From CAZKAP01 sp964550895 (GTDB lineage Bacteria > Bacteroidota > Bacteroidia > Flavobacteriales > Flavobacteriaceae), in the NCBI GenBank assembly GCA_964550895.1, contig CAZKAP010000021.1, positions 1-57,479 of the forward strand: a stretch of 57,479 nt of DNA, written 5' to 3'. Positions 1-7,603 of this stretch are shown here, piece by piece (the stretch's first letter is position 1; each line of letters starts with the position of its first letter). Position numbers and translations under genes: made by a program. A model generated the notes under the pieces. It saw only the letters and a list, made by a program, of their open reading frames with translations, was not told the DNA's origin and searched no databases.

Positions 1-10
1 AATTTAACAA

Positions 11-1381
11 ATGAAACATCTTAGCAAACTTTTAGTTGCTGGACTTCTCTTCGTAGGGTTGGGCAACTTGCACGCGCAAGACGAGAATAACCCCTGGCAG
101 ATCAGCTTTGGTGTTAATGCCGTCGATGCGTTCCCAACCGGCGCTGAGGATACCGGACGTAATTTCGGATTCCAAAGCGGTGACTTCGGGGAAGAGTTCT
201 TCGCCGTTGAAAACTGGAACATCCTTCCTTCTGTATCTTACGTAAGCGTTTCCAAGTATCTGGGCGACGGTTTCGTTTTTGGTGTTCGCGGATCTATCAA
301 CCGTATTGAAAACCTCGGTGCCACGGCTGTAAACGATCTTTCTTACTACAGCGCTGACGGTATCATCAAATACAACATTCTGGAATCTACAGTCATCGAT
401 CCGTTCGTAGAAATCGGCGGTGGTTATACCTGGATCGATGAAAAGGGTGCCGGTACCATGAACGGTGGTCTGGGTGTGAACGTATGGTTCTCTGAAAACA
501 TCGGTGTTACTCTGCAGTCAAACTACAAGCACGTATTCGAAGATTTCGGTGCGCCTCCTCACTTCCAGCACATGGCTGGTCTGAGCGTACGCTTCGGTGG
601 AACTGACACTGACGGGGACGGCATCTACGACAAGGATGACGCCTGCCCACAGGAGCGTGGTCTGGAAGAATTTAACGGTTGCCCAGATTCTGATGGCGAC
701 GGTATCGAAGACAAAAAAGACGACTGCCCATCAGCAGCCGGCCTGAAGGAACTGAACGGATGCCCTGACACAGACGGTGACGGTATCGCTGACAAAGACG
801 ACAGCTGCCCTAACGCTGCAGGTCTGGAGTCTCTGGGTGGTTGCCCCGACTTCGACGGTGACGGTGTTGCCGACAAGGACGACAAGTGTGTTAAGGAAGC
901 AGGTCCTGCAGCTAATGGAGGATGCCCATGGCCTGATACTGACGGAGACAGCGTTCTGGACAAGGACGATCAGTGTCCATCTGTAGCCGGAACAGTGGCG
1001 AACAACGGTTGCCCTGAAGTTACTGAAGAAGTACAAAAGCAGCTTAACGAGTACGCCCGAACTATACTGTTCGACACTGGCCGCTCAAGCATACAAGCTG
1101 AGTCTACCAGCGTAATGGTTGATATCATCCAGATTCTGAATGAGTATCCCAATGCCAAATTCACCGTAGAAGGTCATACAGACAGTGTGGGAAGTGCTAA
1201 ATTGAACCAGTCTCTGTCTGAGAAGCGCGCGAATTCCGTTCGCGACTTCCTGATCGAGAAAGGAATCGACGGCAGCCGACTGACTGCTATCGGTTACGGT
1301 GAAGAGAAGCCTATCGCTACTAACCGTACACGATCCGGACGTAAGCAAAACCGACGAGTTGAGATCAACCTGGTCAAGTAA
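11..1381 (+). CDS. OmpA-family outer-membrane protein with TSP3 repeats
   Basis: Predicted 456-aa outer-membrane protein that tethers the outer membrane to peptidoglycan. A signal peptide covers about residues 1-22 (ending LHA). Residues about 25-195 alternate in short amphipathic strands, as in an eight-stranded barrel. Residues about 198-335 hold repeated DxDxDGxxDxxD calcium-binding motifs (thrombospondin type 3), each followed by Cys-Pro. Residues about 345-456 form the OmpA C-terminal domain (ILFDTG, VEGHTDSVG, LSEKRA, NRRVEI), which in characterised relatives binds diaminopimelate. Such proteins are abundant in Flavobacteriia. Only 10 bases precede the start, so its promoter and upstream neighbours lie outside the window. 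A strong terminator follows. Confidence 0.93.
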   Translation: MKHLSKLLVAGLLFVGLGNLHAQDENNPWQISFGVNAVDAFPTGAEDTGRNFGFQSGDFGEEFFAVENWNILPSVSYVSVSKYLGDGFVFGVRGSINRIENLGATAVNDLSYYSADGIIKYNILESTVIDPFVEIGGGYTWIDEKGAGTMNGGLGVNVWFSENIGVTLQSNYKHVFEDFGAPPHFQHMAGLSVRFGGTDTDGDGIYDKDDACPQERGLEEFNGCPDSDGDGIEDKKDDCPSAAGLKELNGCPDTDGDGIADKDDSCPNAAGLESLGGCPDFDGDGVADKDDKCVKEAGPAANGGCPWPDTDGDSVLDKDDQCPSVAGTVANNGCPEVTEEVQKQLNEYARTILFDTGRSSIQAESTSVMVDIIQILNEYPNAKFTVEGHTDSVGSAKLNQSLSEKRANSVRDFLIEKGIDGSRLTAIGYGEEKPIATNRTRSGRKQNRRVEINLVK

Positions 1382-1405
1382 AACTCCAACATAAATTGTA
1401 AATTA

Positions 1406-1433
1406 AACTCCGCCTTAGGGCGGAGTTTTTTTT
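1406..1433 (+). terminator. Rho-independent terminator after ompA-like gene
   Basis: A GC-rich stem (AACTCCGCC / GGGCGGAGTT) with a TTA loop is followed by eight T residues. The T-tract runs directly into the ATG of the next gene at 1434, which leaves no room for a leader of its own. Confidence 0.9.
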
Positions 1434-4172
1434 ATGTCTGCATTCAGTCTGTTCGAAAACATCTGGGAAGACCTTTCCCCTCACCTGCCCGATCTGGGCA
1501 GGCATACAGTTATTCTGCCCGGGCGCAGGGCGGCTTTTCAACTCCGGCGTGAGTTGACCGTGCGCAGTGGCCGAACCCTGATCGCCCCACGCATCATCAC
1601 CATCACGGACTGGGTAGAAGAAATAGCGGGCTGCCGCACCCTGAATGCCTATGATCTCTTTCTGAGGCTTTACGAGGATTACAGAGCCCTGGTTCCCGGG
1701 GATCGAGCCGGATTCGAGGTGTACTCCAGCCTGGGTAGCCGCATCCTCCGGGATTTTGACGAACTGGATCGCTATCTGGTCCCCATAGAAACCTTCTTCA
1801 GCAGGCTGACCGAATGGAGCGAACTCGAAAACTGGGGGATTTCGGTTGAAGACCCGGATTCCGAACTCATGCAAGGGATGAACCAGACACTGGGCTTGCT
1901 CGGACCCCTCTACGAACGTTTTACAGTGCGCCTGCGGGACGAAAACCTCGCGTATCCAGGTCTATTGTATCGCTGGGCTTGCGAAGGCATTAGAGCGCAT
2001 CTTAAGGGCCGTGGACACGCGGAACACTATCTGTTCACGGGCTTCAATGCTCTGTCGCGGTCGGAAGAGGTCCTGATCAGGACCGTGCTGGAAATGGGTA
2101 TGGGAGAGGCCTATTGGGATATCGGTCCGTCTTTCCTCAGGGATACGGAACACGATATGGGCTTCTTTATCCGTCGATATACCCAAAACTGGGACTACTA
2201 TCAGGAACATACCGTCCGGCTATGTACAGACTATTCGCAACACGAAACGGCGGTCCGCGTATACCCCTGCGCACACCCCATTGAACAAAGCGAAGTCGTC
2301 AGGGAACTCCTGAGCCAGGTGAATACCCCGGAATCCACGGCAGTGATCCCCTGCGATGAAGGCGATACGGATCTTTTGCTCGCCCAGGTATCCCGCGAAT
2401 TCGAAAGCGCGGAGGACATCAACGTGAGTTCGGGCATCTCCAGTCTGCGGCACCCGCTTTCCTCTTTTCTTCAGCAGGTACTGAGTTTTCATGCCCGCGA
2501 CCATTCCAGAGGCTGGACAAGGGATTCCGTGAAGCACCTGTGTACTGCCACCATTCCCTACCTGAACTCCGGGAGCCCTATGGCTCGAGCCCTGAACGAA
2601 CTCAGGGCGTTTACACGGAAATCGCACCGGACCCATATACAGCGGGAAGACCTTCCCGAAGGCATAGACCGGCGCTTCATCGACATCCTACTTCCGGCAC
2701 GGAGGTCCGGCAAACCCTATCTGAACGCACTTCACGAGCTCATCCGGGAACTTCAGTCTTCACTGACCCGCGCATCCGCCATACCCGAACAATTCGCGGA
2801 TTTCCTCGACAGGACATTCGGAGGGGACCTACTCGATGGACCGGTTATACAGCCCCGGCTCGTTCAGCGGCTATATCTGCTGTACGCCCAGAATCGCCGC
2901 CTCTTCTATCCGAGTGAGGCCGATGCACCCTTGCAGATAACGGGGATATTGGAAACGCGCAACCTCTCTTACATGAGGCTGATCATGACCTCAGTGAACG
3001 AAGGCATACTGCCCCTGGCTCATAACCCACAATCACTCGTACCCCTGTCGCTCAAGGGCGAATTCGAACTCCCGGGCATCAAGGAGAAAGATGCCATATA
3101 TGCTTACCACTTCTACCGCCTTTTAAGCCACAGCAGGGAGGCCCACCTGCTTTACTGTCGCCAGGGAGACGGCCTCCATGGGGCCGAACAAAGTCGGTTC
3201 ATTTCTCAGTTGCTATTCGACCCGCCCCCGACCTTTCAGGTGGAGGTCTGCTCACCGGAGAAAGAGACTCCTTTGTCTGCTCCGAGGGAACTTGAGGTCC
3301 ATAAAACCCCTGCCCTCATCGAACGACTCCAACAGATCTGCACCAAAGGAATCTCTGCCAGTGCCCTCATCCGGTACCTTTCCGATCCGAGATCGTTCTA
3401 TATGGAACGGGTCCTCAGCCTTCGTGAACCCGAGGATTTTACAGGAGAACTTCCCCCAAGGCTCTTCGGCACTATCATACACGATAGCCTGCAGGAGCTG
3501 TACATAGATCTCGGCAAGAACAGCATAAGTGCCATGGAGCTTGAGGCCCTGAAAGGGCTCGTTCCCGGTGTCGTCGACAGCCAATACCGCAAAACTCTCA
3601 AAGGCCTGGAGAAACTAGAAGGTGTACACCTGCTGGCCCGCAAAGCCATACTCCAGGTGATTACGAGCTTCCTCGAGCAGGAGATCATACAGGCACGCCG
3701 GGAAGAACTGATCATTCATTCCCTGGAACAGGAGCGGATGGTACCCCTGAATGCCCCGGGTCTGCCTTGCGATGTCCATCTAAAGGGGATTGTTGACCGG
3801 GTGGAGGAAAGCCGGGGAGTAGTCCGGATCATGGACTATAAAACAGGAGCATTTAATGAAAATAACCTTAAAATACCGGAAGACCTGTCCCTGATCTTCG
3901 AAAAGATTAACAAGTATAAGGAGTTGTTCCAGCTCCTGTATTATGCCCTGCTCATGAAGCCCGAATTGGGCGACCGGCCCTTTAGCCTGGGCATCATTAG
4001 CCTGGTCAAGCACAGGGGCGACCGGCATTATGTATACCTGGATAAAAAAGGGGTCCCCGCAGTCCTGACCGACGAACTCCTGAACGAATTCAGCAGGCAG
4101 CTTGCCACGACCATCGGCCGTCTCCTGGACCCCGAAGCTCCACTTATGGAAAACCCGGAGAGCTCCCTGTAA
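1434..4172 (+). CDS. AddB-like PD-(D/E)XK nuclease family protein
   Basis: A 912-aa protein of the AddB/Cas4-like family found near-universally in Bacteroidota, probably the nuclease/helicase-like partner in double-strand-break end processing. The N-terminus has the usual short helix followed by VILPGRRAAFQLRREL, the degenerate Walker A-like start of this family. This supports the ATG at 1434 even though it touches the upstream terminator. The C-terminal third is a RecB-type nuclease: TIIHDSLQELY, then GIVDRVEE, then RIMDYKTG (metal-binding D and catalytic K), then the QLLYYALL helix (QxxxY). Length matches the family. An AddA-like helicase partner is not in the window. Function is inferred from family. 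Confidence 0.85.
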   Translation: MSAFSLFENIWEDLSPHLPDLGRHTVILPGRRAAFQLRRELTVRSGRTLIAPRIITITDWVEEIAGCRTLNAYDLFLRLYEDYRALVPGDRAGFEVYSSLGSRILRDFDELDRYLVPIETFFSRLTEWSELENWGISVEDPDSELMQGMNQTLGLLGPLYERFTVRLRDENLAYPGLLYRWACEGIRAHLKGRGHAEHYLFTGFNALSRSEEVLIRTVLEMGMGEAYWDIGPSFLRDTEHDMGFFIRRYTQNWDYYQEHTVRLCTDYSQHETAVRVYPCAHPIEQSEVVRELLSQVNTPESTAVIPCDEGDTDLLLAQVSREFESAEDINVSSGISSLRHPLSSFLQQVLSFHARDHSRGWTRDSVKHLCTATIPYLNSGSPMARALNELRAFTRKSHRTHIQREDLPEGIDRRFIDILLPARRSGKPYLNALHELIRELQSSLTRASAIPEQFADFLDRTFGGDLLDGPVIQPRLVQRLYLLYAQNRRLFYPSEADAPLQITGILETRNLSYMRLIMTSVNEGILPLAHNPQSLVPLSLKGEFELPGIKEKDAIYAYHFYRLLSHSREAHLLYCRQGDGLHGAEQSRFISQLLFDPPPTFQVEVCSPEKETPLSAPRELEVHKTPALIERLQQICTKGISASALIRYLSDPRSFYMERVLSLREPEDFTGELPPRLFGTIIHDSLQELYIDLGKNSISAMELEALKGLVPGVVDSQYRKTLKGLEKLEGVHLLARKAILQVITSFLEQEIIQARREELIIHSLEQERMVPLNAPGLPCDVHLKGIVDRVEESRGVVRIMDYKTGAFNENNLKIPEDLSLIFEKINKYKELFQLLYYALLMKPELGDRPFSLGIISLVKHRGDRHYVYLDKKGVPAVLTDELLNEFSRQLATTIGRLLDPEAPLMENPESSL

Positions 4173-4638
4173 ACGACCCGAGATGAATACCGGAAAATCA
4201 CTCTGAGTATTCGAGCTCCGCAGTCGCCCTAAAAACTCTTAGAAACTGCCCGTCCCATATAGGATCAACGATTCGGCACCGGACATCCAGGTCCGGCGGG
4301 TCCAGATCCAACCACTCAGTTTTATCGGTATTGAAGGAATCCTTTAATCAGGACTGCATAATAAGCAGTAATCCGATAGCTATAAGTAGGGGAATAATTT
4401 TCTTGAAATCCAAAACAAATTATTAAGACGATGGGTATATACCCTCTACAACTGCCATGTTCAGGCTATTGTTTTTGAAAACCTCAGGTTTTAGACGAAA
4501 TGCACTCTGACGTATCCGAAAACGGCTATTACGGCGTTTGATGAATAGGCTGCTCGTTGAACTGCAGCCTACGGTTTACCCCATTAAACTCTGTTTATCC
4601 ATTCGAGCTTTATCCCTCTTACCCTAAATCCCAACACC
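4173..4638. other. Intergenic region, no clear gene
   Basis: This 466-bp spacer is more AT-rich than its flanks. I see no clear terminator for the nuclease gene. On the minus strand (4413-4348) a TTG-started 21-codon frame encodes a short hydrophobic peptide (DFKKIIPLLIAIG...), too short and isolated to call a gene. The last 60 bases before 4639 probably hold the response-regulator promoter, but no perfect TAnnTTTG element is visible. Confidence 0.5.
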
Positions 4639-5073
4639 ATGAGCACTCGCTACTCGAAGCACAAAATTCCCGTCATTACCCTACTTGACGACAACGCGAG
4701 CACCAATTACATCAATAGGAAACACCTGGAAGACAGCGATCTCGTTGAAGTAATCCAGGTATTCGAACGGCCCGGGGACCTGTTGGAGAGCATGAAGACC
4801 GATGCGCCCAGGCCCTGTATCCTCCTGATCGACCTGAATATGGTTGAGATGAACGCCTTTGAGTTCCTCAAGGAATTCGTCTCGAGAGGCTACTGGCGCC
4901 AATACCCGGATCTGCAGATTTACCTGCTGACCATTGCCATGAATCCGACGGAACAGGCGGTGGCCGAAAATCACCCGATGCTGAAGGATATCATGCTGAA
5001 GCCCCTCACTCCAAACATGATACGAAGCATACATCAGGAGTACTGGCTTTCCGAAATGGTGGACCTGATCTAG
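4639..5073 (+). CDS. Single-domain response regulator (CheY-like)
   Basis: A 144-aa receiver domain with no output domain. The acidic pocket is LLDDN (D17, D18), the phospho-acceptor is D65 in LLIDLNM, the switch residue is T98 in LLTIA, and the invariant lysine is K121 in MLKPLT. It sits 107 bp upstream of a PAS histidine kinase on the same strand, so it is likely that kinase's partner. A related regulator sits beside the paralogous kinase at about 34.1-34.6 kb. Such stand-alone regulators usually work by protein-protein interaction. The ligand or output is unknown. Confidence 0.88.
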   Translation: MSTRYSKHKIPVITLLDDNASTNYINRKHLEDSDLVEVIQVFERPGDLLESMKTDAPRPCILLIDLNMVEMNAFEFLKEFVSRGYWRQYPDLQIYLLTIAMNPTEQAVAENHPMLKDIMLKPLTPNMIRSIHQEYWLSEMVDLI

Positions 5074-5160
5074 GCAAAACCGATCCCTGGGTTGGGATGA
5101 CAACAATACCCCAGGCTTTTACAACAATTTATTCTCCCTTACCCCTGAAATGGATTAATT

Positions 5161-5184
5161 ATGAACAAAATACTTGAGGTATGA
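5161..5184 (+). other. Possible 7-codon leader ORF overlapping the kinase start
   Basis: ATG at 5161 opens a frame coding MNKILEV and ends at TGA 5182-5184. That stop overlaps the ATG at 5181 (ATGA). This is the classic geometry of translational coupling, but a frame this short can occur by chance. Confidence 0.2.
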
Positions 5185-7028
5185 GGCCGTATCCGGAAGA
5201 GACACAAATGATCAACTGGCTGGAAAACATTACCACAGCAGTCGCCTTCTTCAACAACGAACTCCTTTTCGTCGATGCATCTGAATCCTGGTACGAGCAG
5301 TCGGGTCTGGTTCCTTCTGAGCCTACAGGAGAATACGACGACCTGCAGGAGCGGCATCTGTTTGAAATCTTCCCCGACCTGTCCGAGGATTTCCGGCTGA
5401 AGGCCCGCTACGTAGTCGACGGACTCTCAAACGTTCAAATCATCATCAAAAGTACCCAACCCAACGAGGATCAGAAGGTATGGCAACTCAACCCCTGGAA
5501 GGATGGCTACGGGCAACAGATCGGCGTGGTTGCCAAGGTCAAGCGTATAAGCAAGGCCGAGAAACTGGAGCTTGAGCTGCTGCGCACCAAGCAACTGTTG
5601 AATGAAAAAGGAAACTCGGCCCGTATCGCGAGCTGGGAGCTGGATCTGCAAACCGAATCGTCCTTCTGGACCCCTACCATCTACCAGATCCTGGAGATGG
5701 AAAATCACGATACGCTCAGCCTGGAAGACCTGATTGACCGCATTAGTAAAAAATCCGATAAGGTCATGTTCCGGGAAGCCATTAAACTCGCCCGGGAAAA
5801 CGGCTCGAACTGGGCCTGCACCTTCGATCTTACCACCGATACCCAGAAACAGATTCGGGTTCGGAGTGTAGGAAGATCCAAATACACCAAGGGAAAGCAA
5901 ACCAAGCTGATCGGCACATTCCAGGACATTACCGAGTGGGTGGAGAAGGGAGTGGACGATCATCCCACCACCACCATCAATCCGGATCCGTTTATATTCA
6001 ATGCCGGACAGACTCCCAAAATGCTGATCGACCGGACTGATGGAAGGATTCTCCATGTGAACCCGGCGCTGGGCGAGCTGCTCATGATTGATAGCCGGGA
6101 CATGATCTCCAGAAATATCGAGGAGATACAGAAGTTGAACCCCAGGCTGAAGTCCGAGGTAGTCAAACGACTGGACGATACCGGCTGTTTCAGCAACCTC
6201 GAACTCGAATTTTTGACACCTGCTCAGCAGAGCCGGCATCTCCTGCTTCAGGGAACCCGACTTCCCATGGGCAATATGATACTAATCGAGGCAACGGATA
6301 TAACCGAATACAAGGACAAAGTCAAGGTGCTCTGGGAGCGACTGGACGAATCCTACGCTCAGGTGGATAAACTAATCAACTTCGCCCATATCACCTCTCA
6401 CAATCTCAAGGGCAATGCCACAAACCTATCCGTTCTGCTCAACTTCCTCAAAGACGAGGGGAGCAAGGAGGAGCGTTTGGAGATGATGAAGTTGCTGATC
6501 GAATCCTCGGAACAGTTCTCGGATGCCATCCGCGGACTGCGGGAAATCGTCTCTATTCACCACCTCAGCGATCAGAAACCCCGGCAGACCTCCCTGTGTG
6601 AGGCACTTTACCGGGCGGAGGACATCGCATCCGCCCAGATTAAAAAGCACAAGGTTAAGATTGTTAACGAACTGCCTGACAGCTTGTGGATTAAGGCCAT
6701 CCCGACATTTATGGAGAATATTTTCGTCCATTTTATCGATTTCGCCATCCTTAATTCGGCCGAAAAAAGGAATCCTATGATCTGTGTAGGCCACAAGCGC
6801 AGTATGAGTTCAACGGCCATCACGATCGAGATCAACGACCGCGGCATGGATATGAGCGTGGTGAACGACAGTTTCGGGGGACTGAACAAAACCCTGGGCT
6901 TTAAAGGTGAGAGTCAGGGAATCGGTCTTTATCTAATCCGCTATCAGATGGAAATCCTGAAGGGGCAGTTTATCGCTCACACCGAGAGTCAGAATGGAAG
7001 CTCATTCGAACTCGTTTTCCCGGATTAA
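5181..7028 (+). CDS. PAS-domain histidine kinase with decayed ATP-binding site
   Basis: A 615-aa protein with no transmembrane segment and at least two PAS/PAC units (about residues 10-130 and 145-255, plus a further PAS-like unit at about 270-375). Next comes a dimerisation/H-box FAHITSHNLKGN with H407, then an HATPase region. The N-box is unusual: in MENIFVHFIDFAI the two asparagines that hold Mg-ATP are replaced by H517 and F521, and the G1 box reads NDRGMDM with the second glycine lost. The G2 box GIGLYLI is kept. The paralogue at 34557-36356 has all of these residues. It may therefore be an ATP-binding-deficient scaffold or regulator. The ATG at 5208 (MINWLEN) is an alternative start. 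Confidence 0.85.
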   Translation: MRPYPEETQMINWLENITTAVAFFNNELLFVDASESWYEQSGLVPSEPTGEYDDLQERHLFEIFPDLSEDFRLKARYVVDGLSNVQIIIKSTQPNEDQKVWQLNPWKDGYGQQIGVVAKVKRISKAEKLELELLRTKQLLNEKGNSARIASWELDLQTESSFWTPTIYQILEMENHDTLSLEDLIDRISKKSDKVMFREAIKLARENGSNWACTFDLTTDTQKQIRVRSVGRSKYTKGKQTKLIGTFQDITEWVEKGVDDHPTTTINPDPFIFNAGQTPKMLIDRTDGRILHVNPALGELLMIDSRDMISRNIEEIQKLNPRLKSEVVKRLDDTGCFSNLELEFLTPAQQSRHLLLQGTRLPMGNMILIEATDITEYKDKVKVLWERLDESYAQVDKLINFAHITSHNLKGNATNLSVLLNFLKDEGSKEERLEMMKLLIESSEQFSDAIRGLREIVSIHHLSDQKPRQTSLCEALYRAEDIASAQIKKHKVKIVNELPDSLWIKAIPTFMENIFVHFIDFAILNSAEKRNPMICVGHKRSMSSTAITIEINDRGMDMSVVNDSFGGLNKTLGFKGESQGIGLYLIRYQMEILKGQFIAHTESQNGSSFELVFPD

Positions 7029-7050
7029 TACTTTCTGAACAACACTAGTT

Positions 7051-7077
7051 AAAACCCTCTTCATCGAGGGTTTTTCC
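7051..7077 (+). terminator. Rho-independent terminator after the histidine kinase
   Basis: Inverted repeat AAAACCCTC / GAGGGTTTTT with a TTCATC loop, ending in a T-tract, 22 bp after the kinase stop. Confidence 0.85.
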
Positions 7078-7149
7078 TTTAGCACAAAGATGGCCGCCTA
7101 CCTTACCCTGCCGTGACTATGGCCGACATGGATTCTCCAAATTTCGTGC

Positions 7150-7199
7150 AAGGCTAGCGCCTTTTCGAAGACCTGCACTTTACAGCGCATTCAAGCGAG
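7150..7199. repeat. 50-bp perfect direct repeat, copy 1
   Basis: The block beginning AAGGCTAGCGCC and ending TTCAAGCGAG is identical base for base to the copy 109 bp downstream. The bases flanking the two copies differ. Confidence 0.97.
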
Positions 7200-7258
7200 A
7201 AATACCGGGGTGGCTTCGCCCCTCCGGCTGTCACCCCATACTGCAAATGGCGCTTATA

Positions 7259-7308
7259 AAGGCTAGCGCCTTTTCGAAGACCTGCACTTTACAGCGCATT
7301 CAAGCGAG
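7259..7308. repeat. 50-bp perfect direct repeat, copy 2
   Basis: Second copy of the 50-bp block. Its right end forms the left arm of the 7292-7320 hairpin, which copy 1 cannot form because its flank differs. Confidence 0.97.
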
Positions 7309-7320
7309 CTTGATGCGCTG
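7292..7320. repeat. Long hairpin (13-bp stem, one bulge)
   Basis: CAGCGCATTCAAG and CTTGATGCGCTG pair around a CGAG loop with a single bulged base. It lies 53 bp past the tRNA 3' end in the tRNA's direction of transcription. It lacks a T-tract, so it is not a standard terminator. Confidence 0.7.
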
Positions 7321-7371
7321 TTGCAGCTTGGTCTTCTCATGCCATAAGCGCCTTATGAGCACCGCTTGATC

Positions 7372-7447
<76 letters not shown>

Positions 7448-7603
7448 TTTCCAAACCACCCGAAAGCAGTTTCTGGAAGTAGGAGGCAAAAATACTTCAA
7501 AAGAGGGATATTCTCAAAATTTCTGTCGCGAATTAAATATGCCTTTAAGGCTCTGGTATTCTCGCGGGTGGCCCTTAATTTTAGGAACTTAAGAAACCTG
7601 CCG

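Noticed and set aside
601..1010. Tandem repeat suspected as a DNA repeat array
   Set aside because: The periodicity is protein-level: it encodes TSP3 calcium-binding repeats in the porin gene and the DNA units differ.
4348..4413. 21-codon hydrophobic minus-strand peptide with TTG start
   Set aside because: Too short, with a weak start codon and no context; mentioned in the intergenic note only.
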